Assembly: GCF_003086295.3 (NCBI RefSeq)
Contig: NC_092039.1
Location: 73,427,649-73,491,648, forward strand
DNA from: Arachis hypogaea
Taxonomy: Eukaryota; Streptophyta; Magnoliopsida; Fabales; Fabaceae
DNA: 64,000 nt
Reading direction: 5' to 3'
Below, piece after piece: positions 9,033 to 20,185 of the stretch (positions are counted from its first letter, which is position 1; each line of letters starts with the position of its first letter). The position numbers and the translations under genes are program-made. Below the pieces are notes generated by a model. That model made no database searches and was not told the DNA's origin. It saw nothing but the letters and a program-made list of their open reading frames with translations.

Positions 9033-11315
9033 CCACTTCCTTCATAGCTGGAATCAGTCGCCTTTGTGGTTGTACCACTGGTTTCGCATCATCCTCTAGC
9101 AGGATTTTGTGCATGCATCGGGTTGGGCTAATACCCTTAAGGTCACCTATAGTCCACCCAAGGGCGGTCTTGTAATTGTTGAGCACTTTAATTAGTGCGT
9201 CTTCTTCGTGTGGCTCTAAGGCAGAGCTTATGATTATAGGATAAGTGTCTTCATCTCCCAGAAATGCATATTTCAGGAAGGATGGTAATGGCTTGAGCTC
9301 GTGTTTTGGAGGTTTATCGTCTTCTTTAGGAGTACTTAAAGTCTCCTTTATTTCATCTGCTTCCTCCAACTCGAGTCTGGCAACCATGTTTACTTCTTCC
9401 ACCGAAGAGTCGATGATGTCAATGCTCAAGCACTCCTCTGGGGTGTCTAGATGCTGCATAGCTTTGACAACATTCAGTACATATTCATCCTCATTGACTC
9501 TTAGGGTTACTTCCCCTTTTTGCACATCAATGAGGGTTCTTCCTGTAGCTAGGAAGGGTCTCCCTAGGATAAGGGATGCACTTTTGTGCCCATCTATATC
9601 GAACACTACAAAGTCAGTGGAAAAAGTAAAGGGTCCAACCCTAACAATCATATCTTCAACCACTCCTGATGGTATCATAATAGAACCATCAGAAAGTTGA
9701 AGGCATATGCGGGTTGGTTTGACTTCATCAGTCAAGCAAAGCTTCTTTATTAATGAAGCAGGTATTAGGTTAATGCTTGCTCTAAGATCACATAAAGCTT
9801 TCCTTCTGCAAGCATTCCCTAGAGTGCATGGTATCATAAAACTTCCAGGATCCTTAAGTTTCTCTGGTAGGCTGTTTTGAATGACTGGACTGCACTCTTC
9901 AGTGAGGAGGACTATGTCTATCTCTCTCCAATACTTCTTATGACTTAAGATGTCCTTCATGATCTTAGCATAAGAAGGTATCTACTCAAGAGCCTCTGTA
10001 AAAGGGATCTTGATCTCTAATGTTTTGAGATAATCCGCAAAGCGGGCAAACTGTTTATCTTTTTCCGCTTGACAAAGTTTCTGAGGGAATGACATCTTGG
10101 CCTTATACTCATCAATCTTGGTTGATAGAGGCTGAGTGCCTTGTGTATTGGAAGGGGGGTTACTAGCTTGCCTAGGGGGTTGTTATCAGTAGGTGAATGA
10201 CCACCCTTGCTTGAGCATTCAACACCCTTGTTGCTACCCCCTTCCTGGCGTTCAACGCCAGGGGCACTGCCCCCTGTTGGGCGTTCGACGCCAAGGATGA
10301 ATACCACTTCTTGGCATTAAGCGCCAATGACATTCTTCTTTGGGCGTTCAACACCCTCAGAGATGTCTTGGACCGCAGTGTAGTTTTCCTCTGTTAGCGT
10401 TTCTTCCTTTGATCTCTTGTTTCATTGAGGTTGGGTTTTTAGGTATTTTCCACTCCTCAGTTGCATAGCCTGGCATTCCTCTATTATCTATTTGGATAAT
10501 TGCTGCCTTCTATATTCTCACACAGCCTCTTGTAATTCTAGTATTTGCTGGACAAGGGCGTGTAGTTGCTGAGTTAATGGGCCATCTTATTCTGGAGGGT
10601 TAGGTTCAGTAGATATTGCCTTAACCTCTCCTTTCATAGGAGTCTCAGCAGATGAGTACATATGCTGATTAATGGTAACTGTCTCAATAAGCTCATAAGC
10701 ATCTTCAATGGTCTTTCTCATATATATGGAACCACCAATAGAGTGGTCCAGAGACATTTTAGCCATGTCTAAAAGTCCATGGTAAAAGATATTTAGCTGT
10801 ACCCATTCTGAAAACATTTCAGTGGGACATTTTCTTAGCATCTTTCTATACCTCCCCCAGGCATCATGAAGATATTTATTATCTCCTTGTTTGAAACCTT
10901 GGATGTCCAGTCTTAGCTGGATTAATTTCCTTGGACGGAAGTATTGATTTAAAAGCTTGTCCACTAGCTGTTTCCAAGTTTTCAAGCTAGATCTAGGTTG
11001 GTTATCTAACCACCTCTTTGCTTGGTCCTTTACAGCAAAAGAAAAGAGCAATAATCTGTAGACATCTTGGTCTACTCCCTCATTGTGTACTTTGTTAGCA
11101 ATCTTTAAGAAATCTGCCAGGAACTCAGTAGATTTTTCCTGTGGAAGTCTAGAATACTAGCAGTTTTGCTGCACTAAAGTAATGAGTTGATGGTTTAGTT
11201 CAAAGGTAACTGCTCTGATGGGATGTATGCTAATACTTCTTCCATAGAAGTCAGCAGTGGGATTTGTATAAGACCCTAGAGTTCTTCTAAACTCTTCATT
11301 CCCATTTGGGTTCAT
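9033..11315 (-). pseudogene. E5 gag-protease-RT start, decayed
   Basis: Gag starts at ATG 11315 (MNPNGNEEFRRTLGSY). The retrotransposon-gag core (AVKDQAKRWL through RKMLRKCPTEMF) spans about 11055-10800, and its C-terminal helix ends near 10590. The linker is frameshifted. Pre-protease (from about 10110) and protease follow, with the active site read as CDLRASINLIP, so the catalytic triad glycine is Arg (GGA to AGA). ILGRPF is intact near 9570. The RT N-terminal lead-in (ALGWTIGDLKGISP) ends at MKEVV, where the inserted LTR starts. Stops include one in gag and one near 9983, each one transition from Gln. Broken, inactive. Confidence 0.75.
10220..10345 (-). repeat. GGCGTT-N-AACGCC repeats in E5 gag-protease linker
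   Basis: About four or five degenerate copies of the palindrome GGCGTTNAACGCC lie inside the coding linker between gag and protease, the same unit as in the E5 and E11 LTRs. Confidence 0.75.
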
Positions 11316-12593
11316 GATGAAGAAAGGTAGAAGAAGAAGAAGAATGAAGGATAAAGATGTAAATTGTAATTAAAATATTATTGTTTTTATTTTTTTATTG
11401 ATTTAATTCGAAAATAAAGATTAATTAATTAAAAAGAATTGAAAATTAATTAAAAAATTTTGAAAATGAGGAAAGAGAAATAGAAGAAGGATTTTCGAAA
11501 ATAGAAGAGAGAGAGGAATTAGTTAGGAAGTTTTAAGAAAGAAGAAAGAGAAAACAAGTAAATAATTAAGAAAGATTTGAATTTAAGATTTAAATTTGAA
11601 AAAGATTTAAATTTGAAATTTAAAATTGAAATTTGAAAATTTGAAAAAATTTGAATATTAAAATTTTGAAATTTGAATTTTAAAATTTGAATTTTGATAA
11701 TTGAATTTGAATTAGAATTAAGATAAGATAAGATTTTTGAAAAAGTTTTGATTTTGAAATTTGAATTTTGAAATTTTAAATTTTAAATTTTGAAATTGAA
11801 TTTTAAATTTTGAATTTGAAATAAGATAAAATTTTTGAATTTTAAAGAAAGATAAAAAGATAAGATAGTAATTTGAAAAAGATATGATTTTTTAAAAGAT
11901 TTGAATTTGAAATTTAAAACTAAGATAAGATAAGTTAATGATTTTGAAATTAAATTTTGAAAAATTGGTTGTAATTTTCGAAAATTGAGATAAATATAAG
12001 AAAAGATATTTTAATTTTTTTATTTTGAATTTAATGAAGAAAGAGAAAAACAACAAAAAGGCACCAAGTTTAAAATTTTTAGATCTAAGACACCTACAAT
12101 TCGAAAATTGCAAAGAAAAACACAAAGAGACACTAAACTTAAAAAGTTAGATCAAAACAAGAAGAAAAATAAGAACACTTTGAAGATCAAGAAGAACACC
12201 AAGAACAAAACTCAAAGAATTCAAAGAAAGCAAGAACATGCAAACAACACCAAACTTAAAAATTTTGAAAACCACAAACACAAATTTTTGAAAATTTTAA
12301 AGAAAAATCCAAGAAGACACCAAACTTAAAGATTGACACAAGACTCAAACAAAAGACACTATTTTTTAAAACTTTTAGGAAAAAGACTTGAGAAATTCAA
12401 AAAAGACTCAAACAAGAACAAGAATAAAGACTCAAACAAAAGATCAATATTAATAAAGAAAAGAAAAGGTTTTTGAAAAATTTTTGAAAAGAAAATAAAA
12501 GACTCAGATAAAATAAAACTATATTTATAAAGAAAAGGAAATTACCTAATCTAAGAAACAAGATAATCTGTTAGTTTGTTCAAACTCGAACAA
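11316..12593 (-). other. E5 5' leader, A/T-rich, noncoding
   Basis: There is no plausible gene; the small A-rich reading frames here are spurious. In minus sense it is T-rich with long AAATTT-type runs. Several copies of the AAGTTTGGTGT box appear in plus form as ACACCAAACTT, near 12062, 12132, 12248 and 12319. Confidence 0.7.
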
Positions 12594-12611
12594 TCCCCGG
12601 CAATGGCGCCA
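12594..12611 (-). promoter_or_regulatory. E5 primer-binding site (tRNA-Asp)
   Basis: 17 of 18 positions match the tRNA-Asp 3' complement, with one transition. Six bases separate it from the LTR at 12618. Confidence 0.85.
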
Positions 12612-13513
12612 AAAACATGGTGCACGAATTCCCACACTTCGTACAACTGAACCAGCAAGTGCACTGGGTCGTCCAAGTAATACCTGAGTGAGTCAGGGTC
12701 AATCCCATGAGGATTGTGATTTGAAGCAAGCTATGGTTATCTTGTAGATCTTAGTCAGGCGGATAGAAAAGTTGTTTGTTTGTTTGAATGCATAAAAAGA
12801 AAATAAATAAAACGTTACTCAATTGATGGTGAATACAATGCTAAGAAGATGGTTAAGGCTTGGAGATGCTTTGTTCTTCAGGATTAATCTGGTCTTACTG
12901 TCTATTCCAATTGTAAATGATTTCTTCTATAGCAGGCTGAATGTGATCAATGCCTTTCTTACAAGATCGCCAATGCTCCTCCAGATCTGAACCCCAAGGT
13001 TAACGCGGATCCAGTCTGATTGAGGGTGAAGCTCCTGCAGTTCATTCTCTTGTGTGATCCTACTCAAAACACCACAGACAAGGTCAAATCTTCCAGATCC
13101 AAGGATGTTGCACCTTTGGTTCTAGCCTTTACCATAAAGACTATAATCTTCCCATACCTTGGCTGAACTGGTGTCTTGAGAAGTCCCCAATGAAATTGTG
13201 GATTAGCCGTCTAGGAGATGTATAATCAAACTAGTGGTTCAACATTGTCCGATGAAAGACTCACTCTGAACCATTGTAGAATAAGATAACCTTGTGCTAG
13301 TTCAACACATTCATAATGATGAAGAATGGATATACATCTTAGAATAGAGAATCAAACACGTACTGAGATAGAACAGTAGTACTTTATTAATTCATAAAAC
13401 TCAGCAGAGCTCCTCCCCTCAACCTAGGAGGTTTAAAAACTCATACTGATAGAAAATACAATGTGGAATTCAAAAATATGGCATAAAGTCCTGAACAAGG
13501 GTGATCTTTGTCC

Positions 13514-13521
13514 TTTAAATA
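13514..13521 (-). promoter_or_regulatory. TATA-like box of E5 LTR
   Basis: TATTTAAA on the minus strand at the position conserved in the E11 LTRs. Confidence 0.45.
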
Positions 13522-13659
13522 CTAAACTAATGACTAAGGATTACATAAGAAGGGTAAAAAAGTCTTTTAATGCTAAAATCCACTTCTGGAGCCCACTTGG
13601 TGAGTGTTTGGGCTGAGCTTGATTGAGATCCACGTGCTAGGAGGCCTCTAGGGAATTGA

Positions 13660-13775
13660 ACGCTGGCTAGGGGGTCCTTTATGGGCATTGGACGCTGGTC
13701 TCTTCTCCTTTGGGCGTTGGACGCCAGAATAGGGCAGGAGGCTGGCGTTGAACGCCAGTTTTGGGCGTTCAATTC
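13660..13775 (-). repeat. palindromic GGCGTT-N-AACGCC units in E5 LTR
   Basis: Five or so units, including a perfect CTGGCGTT-G-AACGCCAG. They lie upstream of the TATA-like box. Confidence 0.75.
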
Positions 13776-14133
13776 TGAAGCAAAGTATAAACTATTATAC
13801 ATTGCTGGAAAGCTCTGAATGTTAGCTTTTCATAGCCATTGAGAATGCTCCATTTAGACTTATTTAGCTCTAGAAATGCTCTTTCGAATTCAAGGAGGTC
13901 AGATCCTGATAATATCTACAGTGCTTTCTCTGTCTCTCGATCAGACTTTGGCTCCAGCTCCTCAATTTTAGCTAGAAAATACCTGAAATTGCATAAAAAC
14001 ATACAAACTCAAAGTAGAATCCAAAAATGTAAATTTTGCACTAAAACCTATGAAAACTCAATAAAACATAAACAAAACATACTAAAAACTATATGAAAAT
14101 GATGTCAAAAGCGTATAAAATATCCGCTCATCA

Positions 14134-15161
14134 ATATCCATCATGAGATTCAAGCTTAAAACATACATAAATTAAACCATTAACTTTAGAACCACAATGA
14201 AAAAAACGGGTAATCTAACTTAGTGGATTTCTAATAATTCTACGCTGTCCCACAGCCTTCGCCAGCCTAACTACCATGCGATCCCATCACCACCGCCTTC
14301 CGAACCTCCTCAATCCCAGTAGAATACACAGATAAATAAGAATGCAAGTAAGGCACAAGTATAGCATGTATATCAAGAAATTCAAGTAGCATTTAATCAT
14401 GTTATACAATTAGGAAAGCAATTTCAAGTTGGCAAAGAAAATAAATAGATAGAAGATGCACATGATGAATGCCTGTCCTATTGGATGTGATACCACATTG
14501 TCGGTTCAATTGCCAACCCGACACATCTCCATGGAGATCTCACCCTTCGGTATCATAATAGGAACCCCTGAGATATCGTGCCCGGAACATGGTCCAGGAT
14601 ATAGTGCCTGCACACTCTAGTGATCCGAAGAGATGCGAGCGGGATACTCTTGCCACGGACCTCACATCTCAATGTAAGTGGGATAAACCTACCATCCTTA
14701 TGCTGCCGCTACGACCTCGATAGGCGGGATTACCCTAACATCCTTGCCAGGTGCATATCATCTCAACAACCTCAGTATAAATCAATAATTCAGCGGTTTT
14801 CAGAAATCATTTTTCAGTATATCAGTGATCCATCATTCCATTCCGAGTTCCAGACTCGTCTCAACCACCATCAATTCATAATTTCAACAATTCATATTCA
14901 GTGATCATCAACATAATACTCTGCTTTTCACTCAACCAAATCCGTCCTCAGTACTCCAGAAACCTAAGTCTCCGTTTTCTAAACTGTTTACAAAAAAATA
15001 TCTAATTAAACTTACCTAAAGAATTCTCCATATTTTGACACCAAAAAACAAGCTAAAGGATCTTAGATAAGTGTTACAAAAGTTTACAAGCTTTCCGAGA
15101 AGGTAAAACAGATAGAAACAAGATTTTTATTGAAAAACAGGGCAGTGTGTGTACGCATAGG
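14134..15161 (-). mobile_element. E7 chromovirus LTR, inner segment
   Basis: This is the continuation of the E7 LTR on the far side of the E6 insertion, and E5 interrupts it at 14134. I see no gene. At 14490-14770 there is a GC-balanced block with GGGATACTCTTGCC and GTATCATAATAGGAACCCC that resembles U5-proximal sequence of Tekay/Del-type LTRs as I remember them. The short reading frame at 14620-14904 within it has no recognisable motif. Confidence 0.5.
15157..15161. repeat. target-site duplication of E6, left copy (ATAGG)
   Basis: ATAGG directly abuts the LTR start TGATACG and matches 26715-26719 exactly. Confidence 0.9.
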
Positions 15162-16330
15162 TGATACGTAAAATTTGAGAATTCTACGTACAACCGGCAA
15201 GTATACCGGGTCGTATCAAGTAGTAAGACTCACTAAGAGTGAGGTCGATCCCACGAGGATTGGTAGATTAAGCAACTTTAGTTAAATGGTAGATTTAGTC
15301 AAGCAAACATAGTTTTGATTTCATGAGCATTTTGATTTTTAAACATAATTGCAAGAATTTAAATGGCAAAGAATGTAAAGAACTAGAATAAAGAAATGAA
15401 GTGCAAGTAAATGACGGAAACTTAAATTGCAAGAAACTTAAATAACATCAAAGGTAAATGGCAAGAAGTAGATGAACAGAATGTAAATAACAAGAGTAGT
15501 AAATAGACAGAATGTAGAAAGGGATTGGGAATTGGGTAATCAAATAGCTAGAGCAAGAGAAATGAGAGTTAATGATAGAGAGGATCATTAGGGATTAGAG
15601 ATGTTAGTTTTCGTGAATTGATGTTAGTCAAACCCTTCTCAATCATGGGTATAGATCCATGGCAAATGGGTGATTGAATCCCAATCTCTTGGTGATTCAA
15701 TCTCTCTCAACATAGCCAATTGCCACTCTCGTGATCTAATTGTTCATGAGAAGAGATGAAGATCAATTTTAATCCAGCCACACAATTTCCAAAATCTCAA
15801 CCAAGGAGAGTTACATCTCACATACTAACCAAGGTATGTTGATTGAGGAAATCATGAGAGGATGAACTCTAAACTGAATTATGTGGCTCATTCGTCAAAT
15901 TCACCACATAATTCATATAGATTAACCCCTCTCTCGATGGTGGTTGAATCTTTGAAGAACAAGAGTTCCCTCTTTAGATCAACCACTAAAATTGAGAAAG
16001 AGAAGATGGGTTCACCAATTCATTCCAACCAACAGAGTTCCTCCCCCTAATGAAAGGGGTTTAGTGAATCATAGCTCCAACTTCAACAACAATTGCCATC
16101 AATCAAAGTTAAACTAAATTGCAAAGAAAGATTAAGAAGAAGAGGTAAATGCTTGAAGATTAAGAAAATGAAGAAGAGAAGTTCCAAGATGAACCAAGAG
16201 TAGCTCTCTGGGTCTCCTCTCGGAAGTACCAAAAGAGTTTTCAAATACAAGTGCTAAAAAGTGTAAAAATAACTAAGTGTAAAAAGTAGAGTAAAAGTGT
16301 AAAAGTCCCCTCAAAGTACAAACTCAATCT

Positions 16331-16340
16331 CTATTTATAC
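16331..16340 (-). promoter_or_regulatory. TATA box of E6 3' LTR
   Basis: GTATAAATAG in minus sense, about 1.2 kb from the U5 end and downstream of the palindrome array. The other LTR carries the same sequence at 24438-24447. Confidence 0.55.
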
Positions 16341-17051
16341 TAGTCCTAAAGATCTTCAAGTGGGTTAGCAAGATGGGCTTCCTCTTTGTTGAATTCTTGG
16401 CTCAATTGATGAAGTTTCTGGCCTTTGTGAGGAATAGGGGAAGTGGAGCAAGTTGGCACCAATTCTGGCCCATTGAGGGCGTTATTGGCACTAACTCCAG
16501 GCCAAATGCACGTTGGCAACGTGCAGGACAATTTCCTGGGCATGAAGTATGAGACTTGGGCGTTGCTAGCCCAAGTTGTTGCCAACAACTTGCTTTTCCT
16601 CTTCTTGGCCTTACTTTCATGCTAAATGTAGCCCAGAATTTGAGTGTCAACCTTCAGCTTCAATATGGACTATCATACATCATTGGAAAGCTCTTGATGT
16701 CTATTTTCTAATGCCACTGGAATCACCTCAATTGGACTTTCCTAGCTCAAGTTATGGTTCCTCAAAGAAGGTAAGGTCAAGCTGCCAAGTTGTTGCCAAG
16801 TTGTTGTGAATAACGCACCCTCAACCCCAAGTTGGCAACGTGCTCGAGCATCACTCTCCCAAGGCAAGGACTTGGGGCTGGCGTTGTTGCAAAACACGCC
16901 TCCCTTGTGGCACGTTGGCAACGTGCTCGACCCACACCCCAAGGCCAATCTCTAGCTTTCTTGAATTTCACTTCATGTTCTTGTTTTTAGGGCCTAAAGA
17001 TGACTCTGGTTTGGCTTCAATCTTGTGCTCCACCATGGACTATTATATATG

Positions 17052-17082
17052 GTTGGAAAGCTCTGAATGTTAGCTTTCCAAC
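17052..17082. repeat. perfect 11-bp-stem hairpin in E6 3' LTR
   Basis: GTTGGAAAGCT, a 9-base loop, then AGCTTTCCAAC. Looser copies of the module lie near 16690 and 18004 in the same LTR, and at 25159-25189 in the other. Related stretches occur in the E4, E5, E9 and E11 LTRs. Confidence 0.7.
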
Positions 17083-17210
17083 GCAACTGGAAGTACTCAA
17101 TTTGGATCTCTGTAGCTCAAGATATCTTCCATTGAAGTGGACATGTTCAGGCTGCCTTGTTTTGGTAAGTTGGCGTTGGCAACGCCCATCCAGCGTTGGC
17201 AACGTGAGTG

Positions 17211-17340
17211 GTGCGCCAATGGGCGTTTAGAATGCTGGTTGGTGCGCCATTGGGCGTTTGGCAGCCTGGTTGGTGCGCCAATGGGCGTTTGGCAGCCTGG
17301 TTGGTGCGCCAATGGGCGTTTGGCAGCCTGGTTGGCACCA
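17211..17340. repeat. 31-bp tandem repeat, about 4 copies (E6 3' LTR)
   Basis: The unit is built on GTGCGCCAATGGGCGTTTGG and CAGCCTGGTTG. The first copy is the most diverged and the last two are identical. Also present at 25318-25447 in the 5' LTR. Confidence 0.85.
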
Positions 17341-17616
17341 AAACTTGGTGCCTAGCCAAACTTTCTTGTGTGGCGTTGGCAACGCCATTCTTGAGTTGGC
17401 AACGCCAGCTCCTTTTCTTCCATGGCTCCATTTGTTGCTTGGTTGTGTGGCGTTGGCAACGCCCATCTTGAGTTGGCAACGCCAGCTCCTTTTCTTCCAG
17501 GGCCAAGCTTGATTGTTTGGCGTTGTTAGCCTGCGTTGTCCTCAAAAACGCCCCTCATCTCTAGGCTGGCAACGTGCTCGAGGCTCCAAATTAGCTCTCT
17601 AAGATTGCTTGGGTGG

Positions 17617-17860
17617 GCGTTGGCAACTTGGTTCTAGAGTTGGCAACGCCAACCTTGCTTCCAGGGCCAAGTTTGCTTGCTTGTGGCTTGTGTGTGGCGT
17701 TGGCAACTTGGTTCTAGAGTTGGCAACGCCAACCTTGCTTCCAGGGCCAAGTTTGCTTGCTTGTGGCTTGTGTGTGGCGTTGGCAACTTGGTTCTAGAGT
17801 TGGCAACGCCAACCTTGCTTCTAGGGTTGCCAAGCTTGCTTGGTATGATTGTGTGTGGCG
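17617..17860. repeat. 80-bp tandem repeat, 3 copies (E6 3' LTR)
   Basis: The unit starts GCGTTGGCAACTTGG, then TTCTAGAG and TTGGCAACGCCAACC, with starts spaced exactly 80 bp (17621, 17701, 17781). Paralogous at 25724-25967 in the 5' LTR. Confidence 0.85.
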
Positions 17861-18607
17861 TTGGCAACGCCAATCCCAAGTTGGCAACGCCAACTTCTTG
17901 CCTTGGTTGCCTCCAGGGCCAAGCTTGCCTTTGCCTTTTGGGTCTTAAGTTTCCCTCTGATTTGAGCTTCCATTCCTTGCCACATTATGGACTATTGTAT
18001 ATCGTTGGAAAGATCTTGATGTCAGCTTCTCAACGCAATTGGAATCATGCCAATTGGATCCTTGTGGTTCAAGATATTCATCCTTGAAGAGGGGAGGGTC
18101 AGGCTGCAATTTCCGCTGATTGTGCACTAGCACGTTGCCAACTTGGTTTCCAAGTTGCCAACGTGCTACACCTCCTGGCAGCACCACTTTGGGTGTTGGC
18201 AACTTGGAAACCAAGTTGCCAACGTGCTCTCTCATCCTGGTTGCATCAATTGGGCGTTGCCAACTTGAGGATCAAGTTGGCAACATACATCTCCTTCTTG
18301 CTCCAAGATTTCCTTGCATCCTTCTTGCTTCCATGCTTCCTTGTTTCATCACCTATCATCAACAAAGGAAATAGCTTCAAAGTCTTACCAATTCATGCAA
18401 TAAATTTCATGAGATTCATTCATACTCATTCATGTATGTATTCCTTAAATCATTTGCATGAATTTGGCTAGAATCAACATGTTCCTTAGTATTCTCATGC
18501 ATGAATACAAACTCATAAAAGGACTTGTTTATTTAGAGAAAATGAGTGAAATCAAGCTAAAATCAACTAAACTAACTAGCTAATATATCAAATATGCAAT
18601 TGCATCA

Positions 18608-18643
18608 CAACACCAAACTTAAACCTTGCTTGTCCTCAAGCAA
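18608..18643 (-). promoter_or_regulatory. E6 3' LTR-adjacent box and hairpin (PPT position)
   Basis: In minus sense a perfect hairpin TTGCTTG-AGGA-CAAGCAA (18643-18626) is followed by GG and then TTTAAGTTTGGTGTTG, directly abutting the LTR. This is where a polypurine tract should prime plus-strand DNA, yet the box is rich in G and T, not purine. The same arrangement recurs in E9, E10 and E11. Confidence 0.65.
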
Positions 18644-20126
18644 CAAAAGAACTATGCACAAAGATTTCTTTTAATTGGAATGAGTTGAGGAATAGCTTAT
18701 AATACCTTGGTGAGTGAAGTGATTAAGTGATAGTGGGGTGAACTCTGAATTATGTGTTCATGCAAGGGTCCCAGTGCTTATCAGTCCTTACATTTTTGAA
18801 GTCTTAGATCTTAGGACTTTCATTCAAATGATATCATGGAGATCTCTTTATATGTAATCACCTTGAAGCAGCTTATAATTTTTGTGCTTTGACCTCGACT
18901 CTAAGTGTCATGTCTCAAGGCGGCTCTTTAGATAAGCTTTCAATCAATACTCCTAAACCAGTTGGTTTTAAGGTATTAGGTGTTAAAGCACCCCCAAGGA
19001 TTTACTTGCTCAAGCCTCTTTCCTTGACACACTTCAACCACAAGCATTTACTAGGATAGCAACTCTTTTGAGTTTTTGTTTCTTTCTTTCTTTTTCTGCC
19101 TAGTAATTGATGCTCAGAGCCTTGGGCCATGTTCTTTTTGTTTTTGCACTTTCTTTTCTTCCTTTTGCTTTGTTTGCTGCTTCTTGGATCAATAGATTTT
19201 TGAGAATCTCTACAATACTTCTTTGAACTTTATGTCCTGCCTATGAGCTCCCATGCAAGTTTTCACAAGCATGCAACCTCAATACATGATCATACTACTA
19301 GAACCACCACTTCTCCTAATCTTTTGCTTGCCTCAAAAACTGATTTTATTCCTCAATCCTTCTTTTCAAAGAACTTTCATGTGATGCATTCTTGAAAATT
19401 GAGTGCAAACAGGTTTTGAAGATAAGAATGTTGTGAATAATCAAGCATCTTGCTTATTATAAAGAAAGACTATGCTATGAAGGCAGGCGGGAATATAAAA
19501 AGAAAAATTATATGATGCCGACAAACAGAGCAAATAAGGATACAATCCAACTTTCAATCACAGCAACATTTGATGTAAAATATCACTTAACAATACAACC
19601 TGTTGGAGTTCACTTGCTTTTCTTCTCATCATCATCATTGCTAGCCTTTATGTTCATCTTTTGCTTCTTTGATTGATGATGCTTAATCCCTCCAAAGGCT
19701 TGTATGACATTCTACAATGATATTAAAAGTTGCTTGTTCCCCAAGCACTTAGAAACAGTGGTTAGTCTGCATGATTTATTTGTGGGCTTTTTGAACTTAC
19801 TTTGGTGTGGGAACACCAAACTTAGTACCTTGCCAATGCATCAAATTAACCATGTGTGAAACTCTTTCTTCTTTTTCTAAGGTAATAGACTAAAAACTAG
19901 AAAACAGCAAGATAATTAACTAGTCCGTCTAAATGCATGAAGCTAGCCTTATGGCAGAAAGTGAGAATGTGTTTTATGATGGGATTTTTGGTGGAACACC
20001 AAACTTAGAATCCTTCATTCTCCCTTAGATTGTTTTGGTGTGCAACACCAAACTTAGCTTCTTGCAATCTAGATGAAACTAATTAACAGTTTTATTGAAT
20101 TAGATATGAAAAGATGGTTACCTCTG
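18644..20126 (-). other. E6 3' untranslated region, noncoding
   Basis: No gene is seen. Three further copies of the AAGTTTGGTGT box occur (plus-strand ACACCAAACTT near 19819, 19996 and 20047). T-rich tracts lie at 19070-19180. Confidence 0.7.
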
Positions 20127-20173
20127 GTTGGGTTGCCTCCCAACAAGCGCTCTTTTATTGTCACTAGCTTGAC
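20127..20173 (-). ncRNA. two-hairpin motif, E6 copy
   Basis: In minus sense hairpin 1 is GTCA-AGCTAG-TGAC (20173-20160), then a short A-rich linker with GAGCGCTT. Hairpin 2 is GTTGGG-AGGCAA-CCCAAC (20144-20127). It lies 13 bases after the polyprotein stop codon. Confidence 0.65.
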
Positions 20174-20185
20174 ATTTGTCCCTCT

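Larger units (their letters stand above)
9033..14133 (-). mobile_element. E5: Athila-like element, 5' part
   Basis: Minus order is LTR (12618-14133), PBS (12594-12611), A-rich leader (11316-12593), gag (from 11315), a palindrome-bearing linker (10220-10345), protease, then RT broken off after a few residues at 9033 by the E3 LTR. Integrase and the 3' LTR lie outside the window. It is the same family as E11 (matching gag start, protease and LTR). The right flank ATATC (14134-14138) is the candidate target copy in E7. Confidence 0.8.
12618..14133 (-). repeat. E5 5' LTR (1516 bp)
   Basis: In minus sense it begins TGATGAGCGGATATTTTATA and ends GAATTCGTGCACCA. It carries GGCGTT-N-AACGCC palindromes (13660-13775) and a TATTTAAA box (13514-13521). 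Same family as the E9 and E11 LTRs. Confidence 0.85.
15162..18607 (-). repeat. E6 3' LTR (3446 bp)
   Basis: In minus sense it begins TGATGCAATTGC and ends TTTTACGTATCA. It contains the TATA box GTATAAATAG (16331-16340), three copies of a conserved hairpin module (near 16670, 17040 and 17985), tandem repeats (17211-17340 and 17617-17860), and many GGCGTTG-G-CAACGCC palindromes. All short reading frames in it are repeat shadows. Confidence 0.93.

Noticed and set aside
9245..9700. 151-codon plus-strand frame, Ser/Thr-rich
   Set aside because: It is antisense to the clear E5 protease coding sequence.
11892..12329. A/T-rich frames encoding Lys/Asn- or Phe/Leu-rich peptides
   Set aside because: They lie in the noncoding E5 leader and reflect base composition.
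17137..17879. Reading frames on both strands with repeated GVGNA, ATP and QPGW peptides
   Set aside because: They translate the tandem GGCAACGCC repeats of the E6 LTR and recur identically in the other LTR; no start context or domain supports a gene.
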